Positions 40,027-48,023 of a stretch of DNA of 64,000 bases are shown in pieces. Below the pieces are notes generated by a model that was not told the DNA's origin, did no database searches, and saw nothing but the letters and a program-made list of their open reading frames with translations. Source of the DNA: VAZQ01 sp963835165 (GTDB taxonomy: Bacteria; Pseudomonadota; Alphaproteobacteria; Rhizobiales; Xanthobacteraceae). Each line of letters begins with the position of its first letter. Within the stretch, counting starts at the first letter, position 1. Where the stretch lies: assembly GCA_963835165.1 (NCBI GenBank), contig CAWIGD010000044.1, positions 1 to 64,000 of the forward strand. Direction: 5' to 3'. The position numbers and the translations under genes were made by a program.

Positions 40027-40960
40027 GGTCGCGCTCGCGGCTGAGCTCCAGCGCCCGCTGATAGATGGCGCGGCGGGACTGGCCGGTGACGGCGGCGACT
40101 TCCGCCACCGCCTCCTTGACCGAAACGCGCGCGAGCGCCTGGCGCAGCAGCGCGTCGAGATCGTCCGCGTCGAGTTCGCCTTGCGCGGCGGGCGGCGCAA
40201 TGACGATCACGATCTCGCCGCGCGGTTCGGGCGCCGCGGCGGTCTCGCGCGCCAGGGTCGGCAGGTCGCCGCGCCGCACCTCCTCGTAGAGCTTGGTGAG
40301 CTCGCGGCAGATCGCGGCCTCGCGCGGCCCCAACCCTTCGGCGAGGTCGGCGAGCGCCGCCGCCAGCCGCGGGCCGGTCTCGAACAGGACGAGCGTGGCC
40401 GGAATGCGGTTGAGCTCGGCGATGCGGGCGCGCCGCGCCGCCTCCTTCGCCGACAGGAATCCTTCGAAGAAGAACCGGTCGGTCGGCAGCGCGCTCACCA
40501 TCAGCGCCGCGAGCACCGCGGACGCGCCCGGCGCCGCCGTCACGCTCGCGCCCTGCTCGCGCGCCGCGCGCACGAGCTTGTAGCCGGGGTCGGAGACCAG
40601 CGGGGTGCCGGCGTCGGAGACCAGCGCCACCGCCGCGCCCTCGGCGAGCCGCGCCAGCAGCCTGGGCCGGGCCTCGGCGGCGTTGTGGTCGTGATAGGGC
40701 GTGAGCGGGGTGGCGATGGCGTAGTGGTCGACGAGCTTGCGGGTGACGCGGGTGTCCTCGCACGCGATCAGGTCGGCGGCGGCGAGGACTTCCAGCGCCC
40801 GTACGGTGATATCGCGCAGGTTGCCGATGGGAGTGGCGACCAGGTGCAGACCGGGCGCCAGCGCGGGCGCGGTCACCTGCTGGCCCTGCAGAACGTAGCT
40901 CCGCGCGCCCCGATCGCGGGGCAGCCGGGCGGCCGGAGCGGCGGGCGCGGTCGTCCTCAT
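40016..40960 (-). CDS. rsmI: 16S rRNA (cytidine-1402 2'-O)-methyltransferase RsmI
   Basis: Methylates the ribose of C1402 in the decoding centre of 16S rRNA. 314 residues from ATG 40960. Tetrapyrrole-methylase-fold signatures: GLHLVATPIGNLRDITVRALEVL, IACEDTRVTRKLVDHY, VALVSDAGTPLVSDPGYKLV, PGASAVLAALMVSALPTDRFFFEGFL and PATLVLFETGPRL. The C-terminal segment VSVKEAVAEVAAVTGQSRRAIYQ is the usual helical tail. Divergent from the LpoA-like gene, as in many proteobacteria. Confidence 0.97.
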   Translation of the reverse strand: MRTTAPAAPAARLPRDRGARSYVLQGQQVTAPALAPGLHLVATPIGNLRDITVRALEVLAAADLIACEDTRVTRKLVDHYAIATPLTPYHDHNAAEARPRLLARLAEGAAVALVSDAGTPLVSDPGYKLVRAAREQGASVTAAPGASAVLAALMVSALPTDRFFFEGFLSAKEAARRARIAELNRIPATLVLFETGPRLAAALADLAEGLGPREAAICRELTKLYEEVRRGDLPTLARETAAAPEPRGEIVIVIAPPAAQGELDADDLDALLRQALARVSVKEAVAEVAAVTGQSRRAIYQRALELSRERDHGR

Positions 40961-40970
40961 GCCGCGTAAT

Positions 40971-41100
40971 CTAGTGCGCTGGATTTGAACTTCCTACCAC
41001 TGTCGGCGCGCTCGCCTGCGACCGTCAGATTCCAGCGTCCTGTTGATTCCGAAGCTCGCATCGGCGGCGCCGCGGGCGGTTGCGACGTCGGAATCGGGCG
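40971..41100. repeat. Degenerate pair of CTAG-family palindromes (types C and A)
   Basis: CTAGTGCGCTGGATTTGAAC with TTCCTA (40971-40996) is a left arm of type C. GATTCCGAAGCTCGCA (about 41045-41060) with GACGTCGGAATCGGGC (ending about 41098) is a worn type A. Between the rsmI and LpoA-like genes. Confidence 0.55.
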
Positions 41101-41243
41101 CCGCTGGTGCGGCCTTTCGCCGGTCATGGATCGCGTAAAAAGTCGTTATCCTTTCCATCCGGTTAACCGTTCACCCCCAAAATGCCGATTGCAGGTGTGC
41201 ACTGGCGGCGACATGATGCGTCGTCGCCGAGGAGGCCGGCCCC

Positions 41244-42467
41244 ATGTTTCGAGCATTGCAGGCCTGGAACCCACGGCCTGCGCACGCCTCTCCGCCGTGG
41301 CTCGCCGTCTGGCTTGCCGTCCTGGCATCCCTCCTCCTGCTGGCCGGCTGCTCGGGAATGGGCGATCTGGGGGCGGGCTCGTCGACCAGCGCGCCGCCGC
41401 CGGCGTCGACGAATATCGGTACCGGCAAGGTCAAGGTCGGCCTCATCCTGCCGCTGTCCGCGAGCGGGAACGCGGCGGTTGCCGCGCAATCCATGCGCAA
41501 CGCCGCGGAGATGGCGCTCGCGGAATTCAACAATCCGGATCTCCAGCTGCTGGTGAAGGACGACGGCGGCAACGCGCAGGGCGCCCAGCAGGTGGCGCAG
41601 CAGGTGCTCGACGAGGGCGCCGAGATCATCCTGGGGCCGCTGTTCGCGCTCACCGTCGGTCCGGTCGGGCGGGTGGCCCGCGCCCGCAACGTTCCGGTGA
41701 TCGCGTTCTCGACCGATGCCAACGTGGCCGCCCGCGGCGTCTATCTCCTGAGCTTTCTGCCGGAGTCGGACGTCGAGCGCATCATCGGCTACGCCGCCGG
41801 ACAGGGCCGCCGTTCGTTCGCCGCGCTCATTCCCGACAACGCGTATGGCAGCGTGGCCGAGGGCGCATTCAAGCAGGCGGTGGCGCGCCGCGACGGACGC
41901 GTTGTCGCGCTCGAGCGCTATCCCGCGGACAAGGCGAAGATGCAGGCGCCGGTCAAGACCGTGGCGCAGGCGGCGCTGGGAGCGAGCCGTGCCGATGCGA
42001 TCTTCATTCCGGACGGCGCCGAAGCCGTGCCCGCGCTGGTGCAGATGCTGATCGCCAACGGCATCGATCCCAAGCGCGTGCAGTTGCTCGGCACCGGCTT
42101 GTGGGAGGATCCGCAGATCTTCTCCAGTGCACCGCTCGACGGCGCGTGGTATGCGGGCCCCGACTCGACCGGCTTTCGCAACTTCTCCGCCCGCTACCGC
42201 AGCCGCTATGGGCAGGACCCGGTGCGCACCGCCTCGCTCGCCTACGACGCGGTCGCGCTGGTCGCGGCGCTGGTGAAAACCCAGGGCCAGCAGCGCTTTT
42301 CGGAAAACGTGCTGACCACCGGCTCCGGCTTCACCGGCATCGACGGGTTGTTCCGCTTCCGTCCCGACGGCACCAACCAGCGCGGGCTCGCGGTGATGAA
42401 GGTGTCGCCCACCGGCGGCCAGATCATCAGCCCGCCGCCGAAGGATTTCGCCGGCTCGGCGACGTGA
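41244..42467 (+). CDS. Penicillin-binding protein activator (LpoA-like) lipoprotein
   Basis: 407 residues with a lipoprotein signal and lipobox LLAGC (Cys near residue 36), then a periplasmic-binding-protein type I fold resembling leucine-binding receptors: VKVGLILPLSASGNAAVAAQ, GAEIILGPLFALTVGPVG, VIAFSTDANVAARGVYLLSF and LLGTGLWEDPQIF. The match to PBP activators of the LpoA C-terminal type, together with its place beside rsmI and yraN, suggests an outer-membrane lipoprotein that stimulates peptidoglycan synthases. The N-terminal TPR part of enterobacterial LpoA is absent, as is usual in Alphaproteobacteria. Confidence 0.88.
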   Translation: MFRALQAWNPRPAHASPPWLAVWLAVLASLLLLAGCSGMGDLGAGSSTSAPPPASTNIGTGKVKVGLILPLSASGNAAVAAQSMRNAAEMALAEFNNPDLQLLVKDDGGNAQGAQQVAQQVLDEGAEIILGPLFALTVGPVGRVARARNVPVIAFSTDANVAARGVYLLSFLPESDVERIIGYAAGQGRRSFAALIPDNAYGSVAEGAFKQAVARRDGRVVALERYPADKAKMQAPVKTVAQAALGASRADAIFIPDGAEAVPALVQMLIANGIDPKRVQLLGTGLWEDPQIFSSAPLDGAWYAGPDSTGFRNFSARYRSRYGQDPVRTASLAYDAVALVAALVKTQGQQRFSENVLTTGSGFTGIDGLFRFRPDGTNQRGLAVMKVSPTGGQIISPPPKDFAGSAT

Positions 42468-42772
42468 CGATCGCGACGAAGCTGACCCCGACCTATCCCT
42501 CGGCATTGCGGAGATCAGGTCGAGCCGCAAACTCGGTCTGCTGCGCTCCCGCCACTCGACCTCGGGTCTGCCCGGGTCAGCGCTCACCTTGCGCAAGTCG
42601 GGCAAACCCGACTTGCGTTGGGATCGCTGCGCAGCACCTTCGCGGAGGTCCCGGCTCAGCGGCGCACCGCTATCGCTGACGCTCGCGCTGCACCGCATCC
42701 GGGACACGAGGGACGGCTTATCGTTGCGCCTACGAGGGTCAAGCCCGGGCATGACGTCTTCGTCATGGCGCC
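42468..42772. other. Intergenic repeat-rich spacer
   Basis: 305 bases between the LpoA-like and hemW genes, which converge. It contains a perfect palindrome (42592-42617) and a mosaic of short repeats resembling those at 38300-38360 (CTATCGCTGACGCTCGCGCTGCACCG and a GGGACACGAGG end piece). Small open frames are present but have no codon bias or family features. No gene is seen. Confidence 0.7.
42592..42617. repeat. CGCAAGTCGGG/CCCGACTTGCG palindrome
   Basis: Perfect 11-bp arms (42592-42602, 42607-42617) with loop CAAA. The same arm sequence recurs at 54006-54032. Could act as a bidirectional terminator-like hairpin between convergent genes but has no T-run. Confidence 0.75.
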
Positions 42773-43933
42773 TTACGCCGCGAGGTCGGCGACCACGGCG
42801 TCGAGCACGGGAAAGCCCGCGAGTGTCACCCGCAGCATGCCGTTCGCGGTCGTCTCGACCGCGCCCTGCTCGCGCAACAGCGCGACGCGCTGCGGGTTGA
42901 GCGGCCGGCCGGCGAGCCGGGCGTAGCGCGCGGGGTCGATGCCCTCGGCCAGCCGCAGGCCCATCAGCAGGAACTCGTCCGCCATCTGCTCGCGCGTGAG
43001 CGGCTCGTCGGTTTCGATCCCGTGTCCGAGCGACTCCGCGCGCATCAGCCAGGTCTCCGGCCGCTTCGCGGTCGCGGTGGCGCGGCGCTCGGATCCGATA
43101 TCGAGCCGCCCGTGCGCGCCCGGCCCGATGCCGGCATATTCCTGCGCGCGCCAGTACACCAGATTGTGCCGGCATTCGGCGCCCGCCCGCGCGTGGTTGG
43201 AGATCTCGTAGGCGGGCAGGCCGGCGTCCGCGCACACCGCCTGGGTCGTATCGTAGAGCGCGCGGCCGAGGTCCTCGTCCGGTACCACCAGCTTGCCCGC
43301 CGCGTGCAGCAGGGCGAACGCCGTGTCCTGCTCGATGGTGAGCTGATAAAGCGACAGGTGCTCGCCCGCTTGCGCCAGCGCGCGCTTGAGCTCCGCGGCC
43401 CAGGCCTCCGGCGTCTGTCCCGGACGGGCATAGATCAGGTCGAACGAATAGCGCTCGAAGTTCGCGCGCGCGACCGCGACGGCGGCGAGCGCCTCGTCGG
43501 CCGAGTGCTGGCGTCCGAGCTGCTTGAGCGCGGCATCGTCCAGCGCCTGCACCCCGAGCGAGACGCGATTGACGCCGGCCGCGCGGAACCCGCGAAAGCG
43601 GGTCGCCTCCACGCTGGTCGGGTTGGCTTCGAGCGTCACTTCGACGTCGGGAGCAACCGTCCAGTGCCGCGCCACCGCGTCGAGAATCGTGGCGACGGTC
43701 GCGGGCTGCATGAGCGACGGCGTGCCGCCGCCGAAGAAGATGGTGGAGACGGTCCGTCCGGGCACGCGCGCGGCGGTCGCGGCGATTTCGCCGGCGAAGG
43801 CGCGCGCGAAGCGGGCCTCGTCGATGGCGGCATGGCGGACGTGGCTGTTGAAGTCGCAGTACGGGCACTTCGACAGGCAGAACGGCCAGTGGATGTAGAC
43901 GCCGAAGTCCGGTCCGCGGTCAGCGCTTGCCAA
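42773..43933 (-). CDS. hemW: Radical SAM haem chaperone HemW
   Basis: 386 residues; start is TTG at 43933 with GGAGG eight bases upstream, inside the end of rdgB. The 4Fe-4S motif is FGVYIHWPFCLSKCPYCDF, with the extra CxF used by HemW rather than the CPDK-type pocket of HemN. Other signatures: TIFFGGGTPSLM, TLEANPTSVE, VNRVSLGVQALDDAALKQLGR and SFDLIYARPGQT. HemW delivers haem to membrane acceptors and was formerly annotated as coproporphyrinogen oxidase. Third gene of rph-rdgB-hemW. Confidence 0.95.
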   Translation of the reverse strand: MASADRGPDFGVYIHWPFCLSKCPYCDFNSHVRHAAIDEARFARAFAGEIAATAARVPGRTVSTIFFGGGTPSLMQPATVATILDAVARHWTVAPDVEVTLEANPTSVEATRFRGFRAAGVNRVSLGVQALDDAALKQLGRQHSADEALAAVAVARANFERYSFDLIYARPGQTPEAWAAELKRALAQAGEHLSLYQLTIEQDTAFALLHAAGKLVVPDEDLGRALYDTTQAVCADAGLPAYEISNHARAGAECRHNLVYWRAQEYAGIGPGAHGRLDIGSERRATATAKRPETWLMRAESLGHGIETDEPLTREQMADEFLLMGLRLAEGIDPARYARLAGRPLNPQRVALLREQGAVETTANGMLRVTLAGFPVLDAVVADLAA

Positions 43934-44603
43934 GACAGGCCTCCGCCAGCTTGCGAAACGCCCGCGCCCGATGCGAGAGCCCTTTGCCCTGCGGCGGCAG
44001 GCCGTGTTTCTCCTCGCTTGTCATCTCGCCGAAGGTGCGGGCGTGGCCGTCGGGCAGAAACATCGGATCGTAGCCGAAACCCTTGTCGCCGCGCGGGGGC
44101 CACACCAGCGTGCCCTCGACCGTGGCCTCGAAGTGTTCGACGTGTCCGTCCGGCCACGCGACGCAGAGCGCGGAGACGAAATGCGCGGCGCGGCGGCGCG
44201 CGGCCTGCGCCCCGCGCGCGCGCAACTTGTCTTCCACCGTCGCCATGGCGAGTTGAAAATCCTTTTGCGGTCCGGCCCAGCGCGCGGAATAGATGCCGGG
44301 ATCGCCATCGAGGGCGTCGACGACAAGTCCGGAATCGTCCGCGAACGCCGGCAAGCCCGATGCCGCCGCCGCCGCGCGCGCCTTGATATCCGCGTTCGCG
44401 GCGAAGCTGGTGCCGGTCTCTTCCGGCTCGGCCAAGGCGAGCTCGCCCGCCGCCACCGCTTCGATTCCGTACGGCATGAGCAGCTCGCGCATCTCGCGCA
44501 GCTTGCCCGGATTGTGGGTCGCGATCACCAGCCGTCCGGCGATCTGGCGGTGCGCGCCTGCGGGACTCTCATGTTCAGCGAACGTGCGCGCCTCAGTCAC
44601 CAC
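43920..44603 (-). CDS. rdgB: RdgB/HAM1 non-canonical purine NTP pyrophosphatase
   Basis: Hydrolyses ITP, dITP and XTP to keep abnormal purines out of nucleic acids. The likely start is GTG at 44603 (or the adjacent GTG at 44600), behind CAGGTGG. The frame stays open further upstream only because it crosses the type A palindrome; those extra residues should not be annotated. Motifs: RLVIATHNPGKLREM, TGTSFAANADIKA, LPAFADDSGLVVDALDG, GIYSARWAG and GDKGFGYDPMFLPDGH. About 227 residues. Middle gene of rph-rdgB-hemW. Confidence 0.95.
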   Translation of the reverse strand: MVTEARTFAEHESPAGAHRQIAGRLVIATHNPGKLREMRELLMPYGIEAVAAGELALAEPEETGTSFAANADIKARAAAAASGLPAFADDSGLVVDALDGDPGIYSARWAGPQKDFQLAMATVEDKLRARGAQAARRRAAHFVSALCVAWPDGHVEHFEATVEGTLVWPPRGDKGFGYDPMFLPDGHARTFGEMTSEEKHGLPPQGKGLSHRARAFRKLAEACLGKR

Positions 44604-44628
44604 CGGACCACCTGTGGACGGTTTCAAT

Positions 44629-44704
44629 CTAGTGTCGCGATTCCGAAGTTCGCACATCGTCGCGGCCCCCTCCGATGCGAACTTCGGAATCAAAGGGACA
44701 CTCG
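44629..44704. repeat. CTAG-family palindrome, type A (copy 2)
   Basis: CTAGTGTCGCGATTCCGAAG then TTCGCA (left arm) and TGCGAACTTCGGAATC...GGGACACT (right arm). The right end reads CTCG instead of CTAG. Between rdgB and rph. Confidence 0.85.
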
Positions 44705-44717
44705 CAACTTTATGATT

Positions 44718-44796
44718 CTAGTGCGGCATTTGGATTTGAAGTTCCTAAACGCGCTCGCGGCCATAATGCTAAGGAACTTCAAATCCGCCGCACTAG
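44718..44796. repeat. CTAG-family palindrome, type C
   Basis: Left arm CTAGTGCGGC...GGATTTGAAGTTCCTA, right arm TAAGGAACTTCAAATCC then GCCGCACTAG. Same layout as types A and B with different arm sequence. 13 bases after type A copy 2. Confidence 0.85.
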
Positions 44797-44816
44797 TCTT
44801 AAATAGCTACTGCAGA

Positions 44817-44852
44817 CCCCGCTGTCGCGGGGCGCGACATAAAAAATGTCGC
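44817..44852 (-). terminator. Double hairpin at the 3' end of rph
   Basis: Directly after the rph stop on the minus strand: GCGACAT-TTTTT-ATGTCGC (44834-44852), then GCCCCGC-GACA-GCGGGG (44817-44832). The T-run is in the first loop rather than behind the stem, so classic intrinsic termination is uncertain. Confidence 0.4.
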
Positions 44853-45566
44853 TCACATCACCGCCAGCTTCTGCAGGTCGACCAGCTTCATCACGCCCTT
44901 CTTCGCGAGCGCGAGCAGGTTGAGGAACTGCTCCTCGGTGAACGGAATCTTCTCGGCCGTGCCCTGCACCTCGACGATCCGTCCGGCGCCGGTCATGACG
45001 AAATTGGCATCGGTGTCGGCCTCGGAATCCTCGGCATAGTCGAGGTCGAGCACCGGCGTGCCGTCGGAGATGCCGCAGGAGATGGCGGCGACATGGTCGC
45101 GCAGCGGGTCGGCCTTGAGCATGTCGCGGGTCTTCATCCAGGTGATGCAATCGTGCAGCGCGACCCAGGCGCCGGTGATGGACGCCGTGCGCGTTCCGCC
45201 GTCGGCCTGGATCACGTCGCAATCGACCGTGATCTGCCGCTCGCCGAGCGCGGGCAGATCGAGGATCGCGCGCAGGCTGCGCCCGATCAGCCGCTGGATT
45301 TCGACCGTGCGCCCGCTCTGTTTGCCGGCCGACGCCTCGCGCCGGGTCCGTTCCGACGTGGCGCGCGGCAGCATGCCGTATTCGGCGGTGACCCAGCCGC
45401 GCGCCTGCCCCTTGAGCCAGGGCGGCAGCCGGTCCTCCAGCGTCGCCGTCACCAGCACGTGGGTGTCGCCGAATTTCACGAAGCAGGAGCCCTCGGCATA
45501 TTTCACCACGCCGCGTTCGAGCGATACGGCGCGCAACTCGTCGGGTTGTCGGCGGCTGGGCCGCAT
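44853..45566 (-). CDS. rph: Ribonuclease PH
   Basis: Phosphorolytic 3'-5' exoribonuclease that trims tRNA 3' ends. 237 residues from ATG 45566, the normal length. Signatures: RPSRRQPDELRAVSLERG, GDTHVLVTATLEDRLPPW, WVTAEYGMLPRATSERTRRE, SGRTVEIQRLIGRSLRA and ITVDCDVIQADGGTRTASITGA (Arg and Asp residues of the phosphorolytic site). First gene of rph-rdgB-hemW. In related genomes hrcA lies directly opposite; here three accessory genes intervene. Confidence 0.98.
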   Translation of the reverse strand: MRPSRRQPDELRAVSLERGVVKYAEGSCFVKFGDTHVLVTATLEDRLPPWLKGQARGWVTAEYGMLPRATSERTRREASAGKQSGRTVEIQRLIGRSLRAILDLPALGERQITVDCDVIQADGGTRTASITGAWVALHDCITWMKTRDMLKADPLRDHVAAISCGISDGTPVLDLDYAEDSEADTDANFVMTGAGRIVEVQGTAEKIPFTEEQFLNLLALAKKGVMKLVDLQKLAVM

Positions 45567-45593
45567 TGCTGGTCTCCTGCTCGGCGTTGCGTA

Positions 45594-45668
45594 CTAGTGT
45601 CCCGATTCCGAAGTTCGCATCATTTTGCGGTACCCTCGTTTGCGAACTTCGGAATCGAAGGACACTAG
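45594..45668. repeat. CTAG-family palindrome, type A (copy 3)
   Basis: CTAGTGTCCCGATTCCGAAG then TTCGCA, loop about 20 bases, TGCGAACTTCGGAATC...GGACACTAG. Both CTAG ends are intact; the most complete type A copy. It lies upstream of rph. Confidence 0.9.
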
Positions 45669-45679
45669 CAATTATTGAT

Positions 45680-45758
45680 CTAGTGTGGCTTTGGTTCAGA
45701 AGTCCGCATTTCGGACTCGCCGCAAGAAATGATGCGGACTTCTGAACCGCCACACTAG
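45680..45758. repeat. CTAG-family palindrome, type B (copy 2)
   Basis: CTAGTGTGGC...GGTTCAGAAGTCCGCAT and ATGCGGACTTCTGAACC then GCCACACTAG. Both ends are intact. 11 bases after type A copy 3. Confidence 0.9.
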
Positions 45759-45803
45759 GCAAGCTTTTAGGGGCCGCGGTCGGCACCGACAAGAGGGCGT
45801 GGC

Positions 45804-46781
45804 TCACTCCGGCTCGATGCCGGCGTCCTTGATCATCCTGGTCCATTTGTCGAGCTGGACCTTGACGAAGCTGCCCAACTCCGCGGGCGTGCTGGAAAAT
45901 GCCTCGAAACCGAGCGTGCCGATCCGCGCCCTGATGTCGGGATTGTCGACGATCTTGCGCAGCTCGGTATTGAGCCGGGTCACGATCTCCGGCGGGGTGT
46001 GGGCGGGCGCGAACGCTCCCATCCAGGAATCCATGTCGAAGTTGGCGACGCCGGCCTCGTGCAGGGAGGGAAGCTCGGGAAACAACGTGCTGCGCTGCAT
46101 CCTGGTGACCGCCAGGGCGCGCAGCGCGTGAGCTTTGACATGGGGCAGGCCGCTGGTGAGATCGATGAACATCATCGATACCCGGCCGCCGAGCACATCG
46201 TTGACCGCCGGCGGCGTGCTTCGATATGGCACATGCACGAGGTTGATGCCGGCCCAGGCCTTGAGCGTTTCGCCGGCCACCACCCCGGATGAATTGCCGC
46301 TCGCGAACGACAGCTTGCCGGGATGGGCCTTGGCGTAGGCGATCAGCTCCGGAATCGATGTCGCCGGTACATCGGGGTGCAGCACCAGCATCAAGGTGAA
46401 GCTGCCGATGCGCGAAACCGGCTCGAAGTCCTTCACCGGATCGTAGGCGATGCTCTTGTTGAGGCTGGGCGCGGCCGAGTGCGGACTGTTGGTGCTCATC
46501 AGCAGCGTGTAGCCGTCGGGCGCGGCGCGCGCGACATAGGCGGCGGCGATGGCGCCGTTAGCTCCCGGCTTGTTCTCGATGACGATGCTCTGGTTGAGCG
46601 CGTTTCCGAGGTACTGCGCGATGATGCGCGAGATCGTGTCGGTGGTGCTGCCGGGACCGAATGGGACGACGAGGGTGACCGGCTTGTTGGGATATTGGCC
46701 TTGCAGCTGACCCTGGGCGTTCGCCGCTACGGCGAGCAGCGCGGCGCCGGCTGCGACGATCACGCGAAGCAGACGTTTCAT
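45804..46781 (-). CDS. Tripartite tricarboxylate transporter substrate-binding (Bug/TctC) protein
   Basis: 325 residues from ATG 46781, with GGGAGGGA upstream and a Sec signal (LLRVIVAAGAALLAVAANAQ). The Bug family shows YPNKPVTLVVPFGPGSTTDTISRI, IVIENKPGANGAIAA, ARAAPDGYTLLMST and VLGGRVSMMFIDL. Such proteins bind carboxylates or other small polar solutes in the periplasm. No TctA/TctB membrane partners are in the window, so it may be an orphan receptor. It lies in the accessory block between rph and hrcA, divergent from the amidohydrolase gene. Confidence 0.92.
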   Translation of the reverse strand: MKRLLRVIVAAGAALLAVAANAQGQLQGQYPNKPVTLVVPFGPGSTTDTISRIIAQYLGNALNQSIVIENKPGANGAIAAAYVARAAPDGYTLLMSTNSPHSAAPSLNKSIAYDPVKDFEPVSRIGSFTLMLVLHPDVPATSIPELIAYAKAHPGKLSFASGNSSGVVAGETLKAWAGINLVHVPYRSTPPAVNDVLGGRVSMMFIDLTSGLPHVKAHALRALAVTRMQRSTLFPELPSLHEAGVANFDMDSWMGAFAPAHTPPEIVTRLNTELRKIVDNPDIRARIGTLGFEAFSSTPAELGSFVKVQLDKWTRMIKDAGIEPE

Positions 46782-46917
46782 GCAGCGTCCCTCCCTGTCG
46801 CGATAGGATGTTATGGTTGGTGTTGAAGTCCTCGCATCCGTCCGGCGTGTTCTTTGTTGCGGGGAGGATAACAGATTTGCGCAACTCCGGCGTGTCGATT
46901 GGATTGAAGGTGCGCTC

Positions 46918-47805
46918 ATGATCCCCGGCTGTCCCGCCCCGCGTCCGCCGAGCAGGCCGAGGATCCCGCTCCCTGCCGGGGCGTGCGACACCCATGCCCA
47001 TGTGTTCGGGCCCGCCGCGCGCTTTCCCTATGCCGCCGATCGCAGCTACACCCCGCCGGACGCGCCGCTCGAAAACTATCTTGCCATGCTCGACACGCTC
47101 GGCTTTGCCCGCGGCGTTCTGGTGCAAGGCAGCGCGCACGGGTCCGACAACTCGGCCATGCTCGACGCGCTGGCACGCCAGCCCGGCCGGCTGCGGGGCG
47201 TTGCGGTCGCCGACGCCGACGTGCCGGCGGCCGAGCTTCGCCGCTGGCATGGGCTCGGCGTCCGCGGGCTGCGGTTCAACCATTTCTTCCGTGGCGGGCA
47301 GCTGCATTATCGCGGCGGCGTGCCGCTCGAGGCCGCGCGGGTGCTCGCGCCGGTCATGCAGGAGCTCGGGTGGCACCTGCAGCTCTGGATCGACGTGAAG
47401 GATTTGCCTGACACGGTGCCGATCCTGCAATCGCTCGGCCTGCCGGTCGTGATCGACCATATGGGACGCAGCGATGCCAGCGCCGGCACCGCCACTCCCG
47501 GCTTTGCGAGCCTGCTGCGCTTCCTCGGTGCGGGCGGCTGCTGGGTCAAGCTTTCCGGCGCGCATCGCATCAGCCGCGCCGCGCCGGATTATCCGGACGC
47601 GAGGAGTTTCCACCAGGCATTGATTGCCGAGAATCCCGACCGTCTGGTCTGGGGCGGCGACTGGCCGCACCCGCGCATGGAAGGCGAGATGCCGGACGTG
47701 GGCCATCTCCTCGACCTGTTCACGGCGTGGACGCCGGACGCGGCGATCCGTCAGCGCATCCTCGTCACCAATCCGCAGCGGCTTTACGGTTTCACGGCCG
47801 CGTGA
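46918..47805 (+). CDS. Amidohydrolase-2 family (LigI-like dicarboxylate lactonase) protein
   Basis: 295-residue TIM-barrel metal-dependent hydrolase. The N-terminal GACDTHAHVFGPAARFPY and PDAPLENYLAMLDTLGFARGVLVQ are close to the 2-pyrone-4,6-dicarboxylate lactonase (LigI) group; other active-site elements are GLRFNHFF, VIDHMGRSD, CWVKLSGAHRIS and VWGGDWPHPRM. This group needs no tightly bound metal in LigI. ATG at 46918. Next to a Bug receptor, which suggests uptake and ring-opening of an aromatic-derived carboxylate; exact substrate is unknown. Confidence 0.87.
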   Translation: MIPGCPAPRPPSRPRIPLPAGACDTHAHVFGPAARFPYAADRSYTPPDAPLENYLAMLDTLGFARGVLVQGSAHGSDNSAMLDALARQPGRLRGVAVADADVPAAELRRWHGLGVRGLRFNHFFRGGQLHYRGGVPLEAARVLAPVMQELGWHLQLWIDVKDLPDTVPILQSLGLPVVIDHMGRSDASAGTATPGFASLLRFLGAGGCWVKLSGAHRISRAAPDYPDARSFHQALIAENPDRLVWGGDWPHPRMEGEMPDVGHLLDLFTAWTPDAAIRQRILVTNPQRLYGFTAA

Positions 47806-47916
47806 CGGTGATTCCGGTCGATCGGTGCATGGCAGCGTCGGCGGCGCGGTTGTCGCCGCGACCGTGCGGATCGCGGCAGGGACGCGCCGGCGGGCCGTCG
47901 GATTGCGCGCGCCGGA

Positions 47917-48023
47917 TTAGAGCGCTTTCCGGCGAAGTGGGAACCGGTTCGCCGCAGAAAGCGCGTCAAACGCAAGGAGTCTAGAGCGGTCTCTGATTCC
48001 AACGAATCTGAAACCGCTCTAGA
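47917..48023. repeat. Composite TTAGAGC/TCTAGAGC palindromic repeat
   Basis: Two hairpins: GCGCTTTC...CGGCGAA paired with TTCGCCG...GAAAGCGC (47922-47964), then TCTAGAGCGGT...GATTC paired with GAATC...ACCGCTCTAGA (47980-48023). This TAGAGC type is widespread in Rhizobiales. The right end overlaps the stop codon of the cysteine-hydrolase-like gene. Confidence 0.75.

Noticed and set aside
42589..42926. Small open frames between the LpoA-like gene and hemW
   Set aside because: They cross intergenic repeats and the antisense end of hemW.
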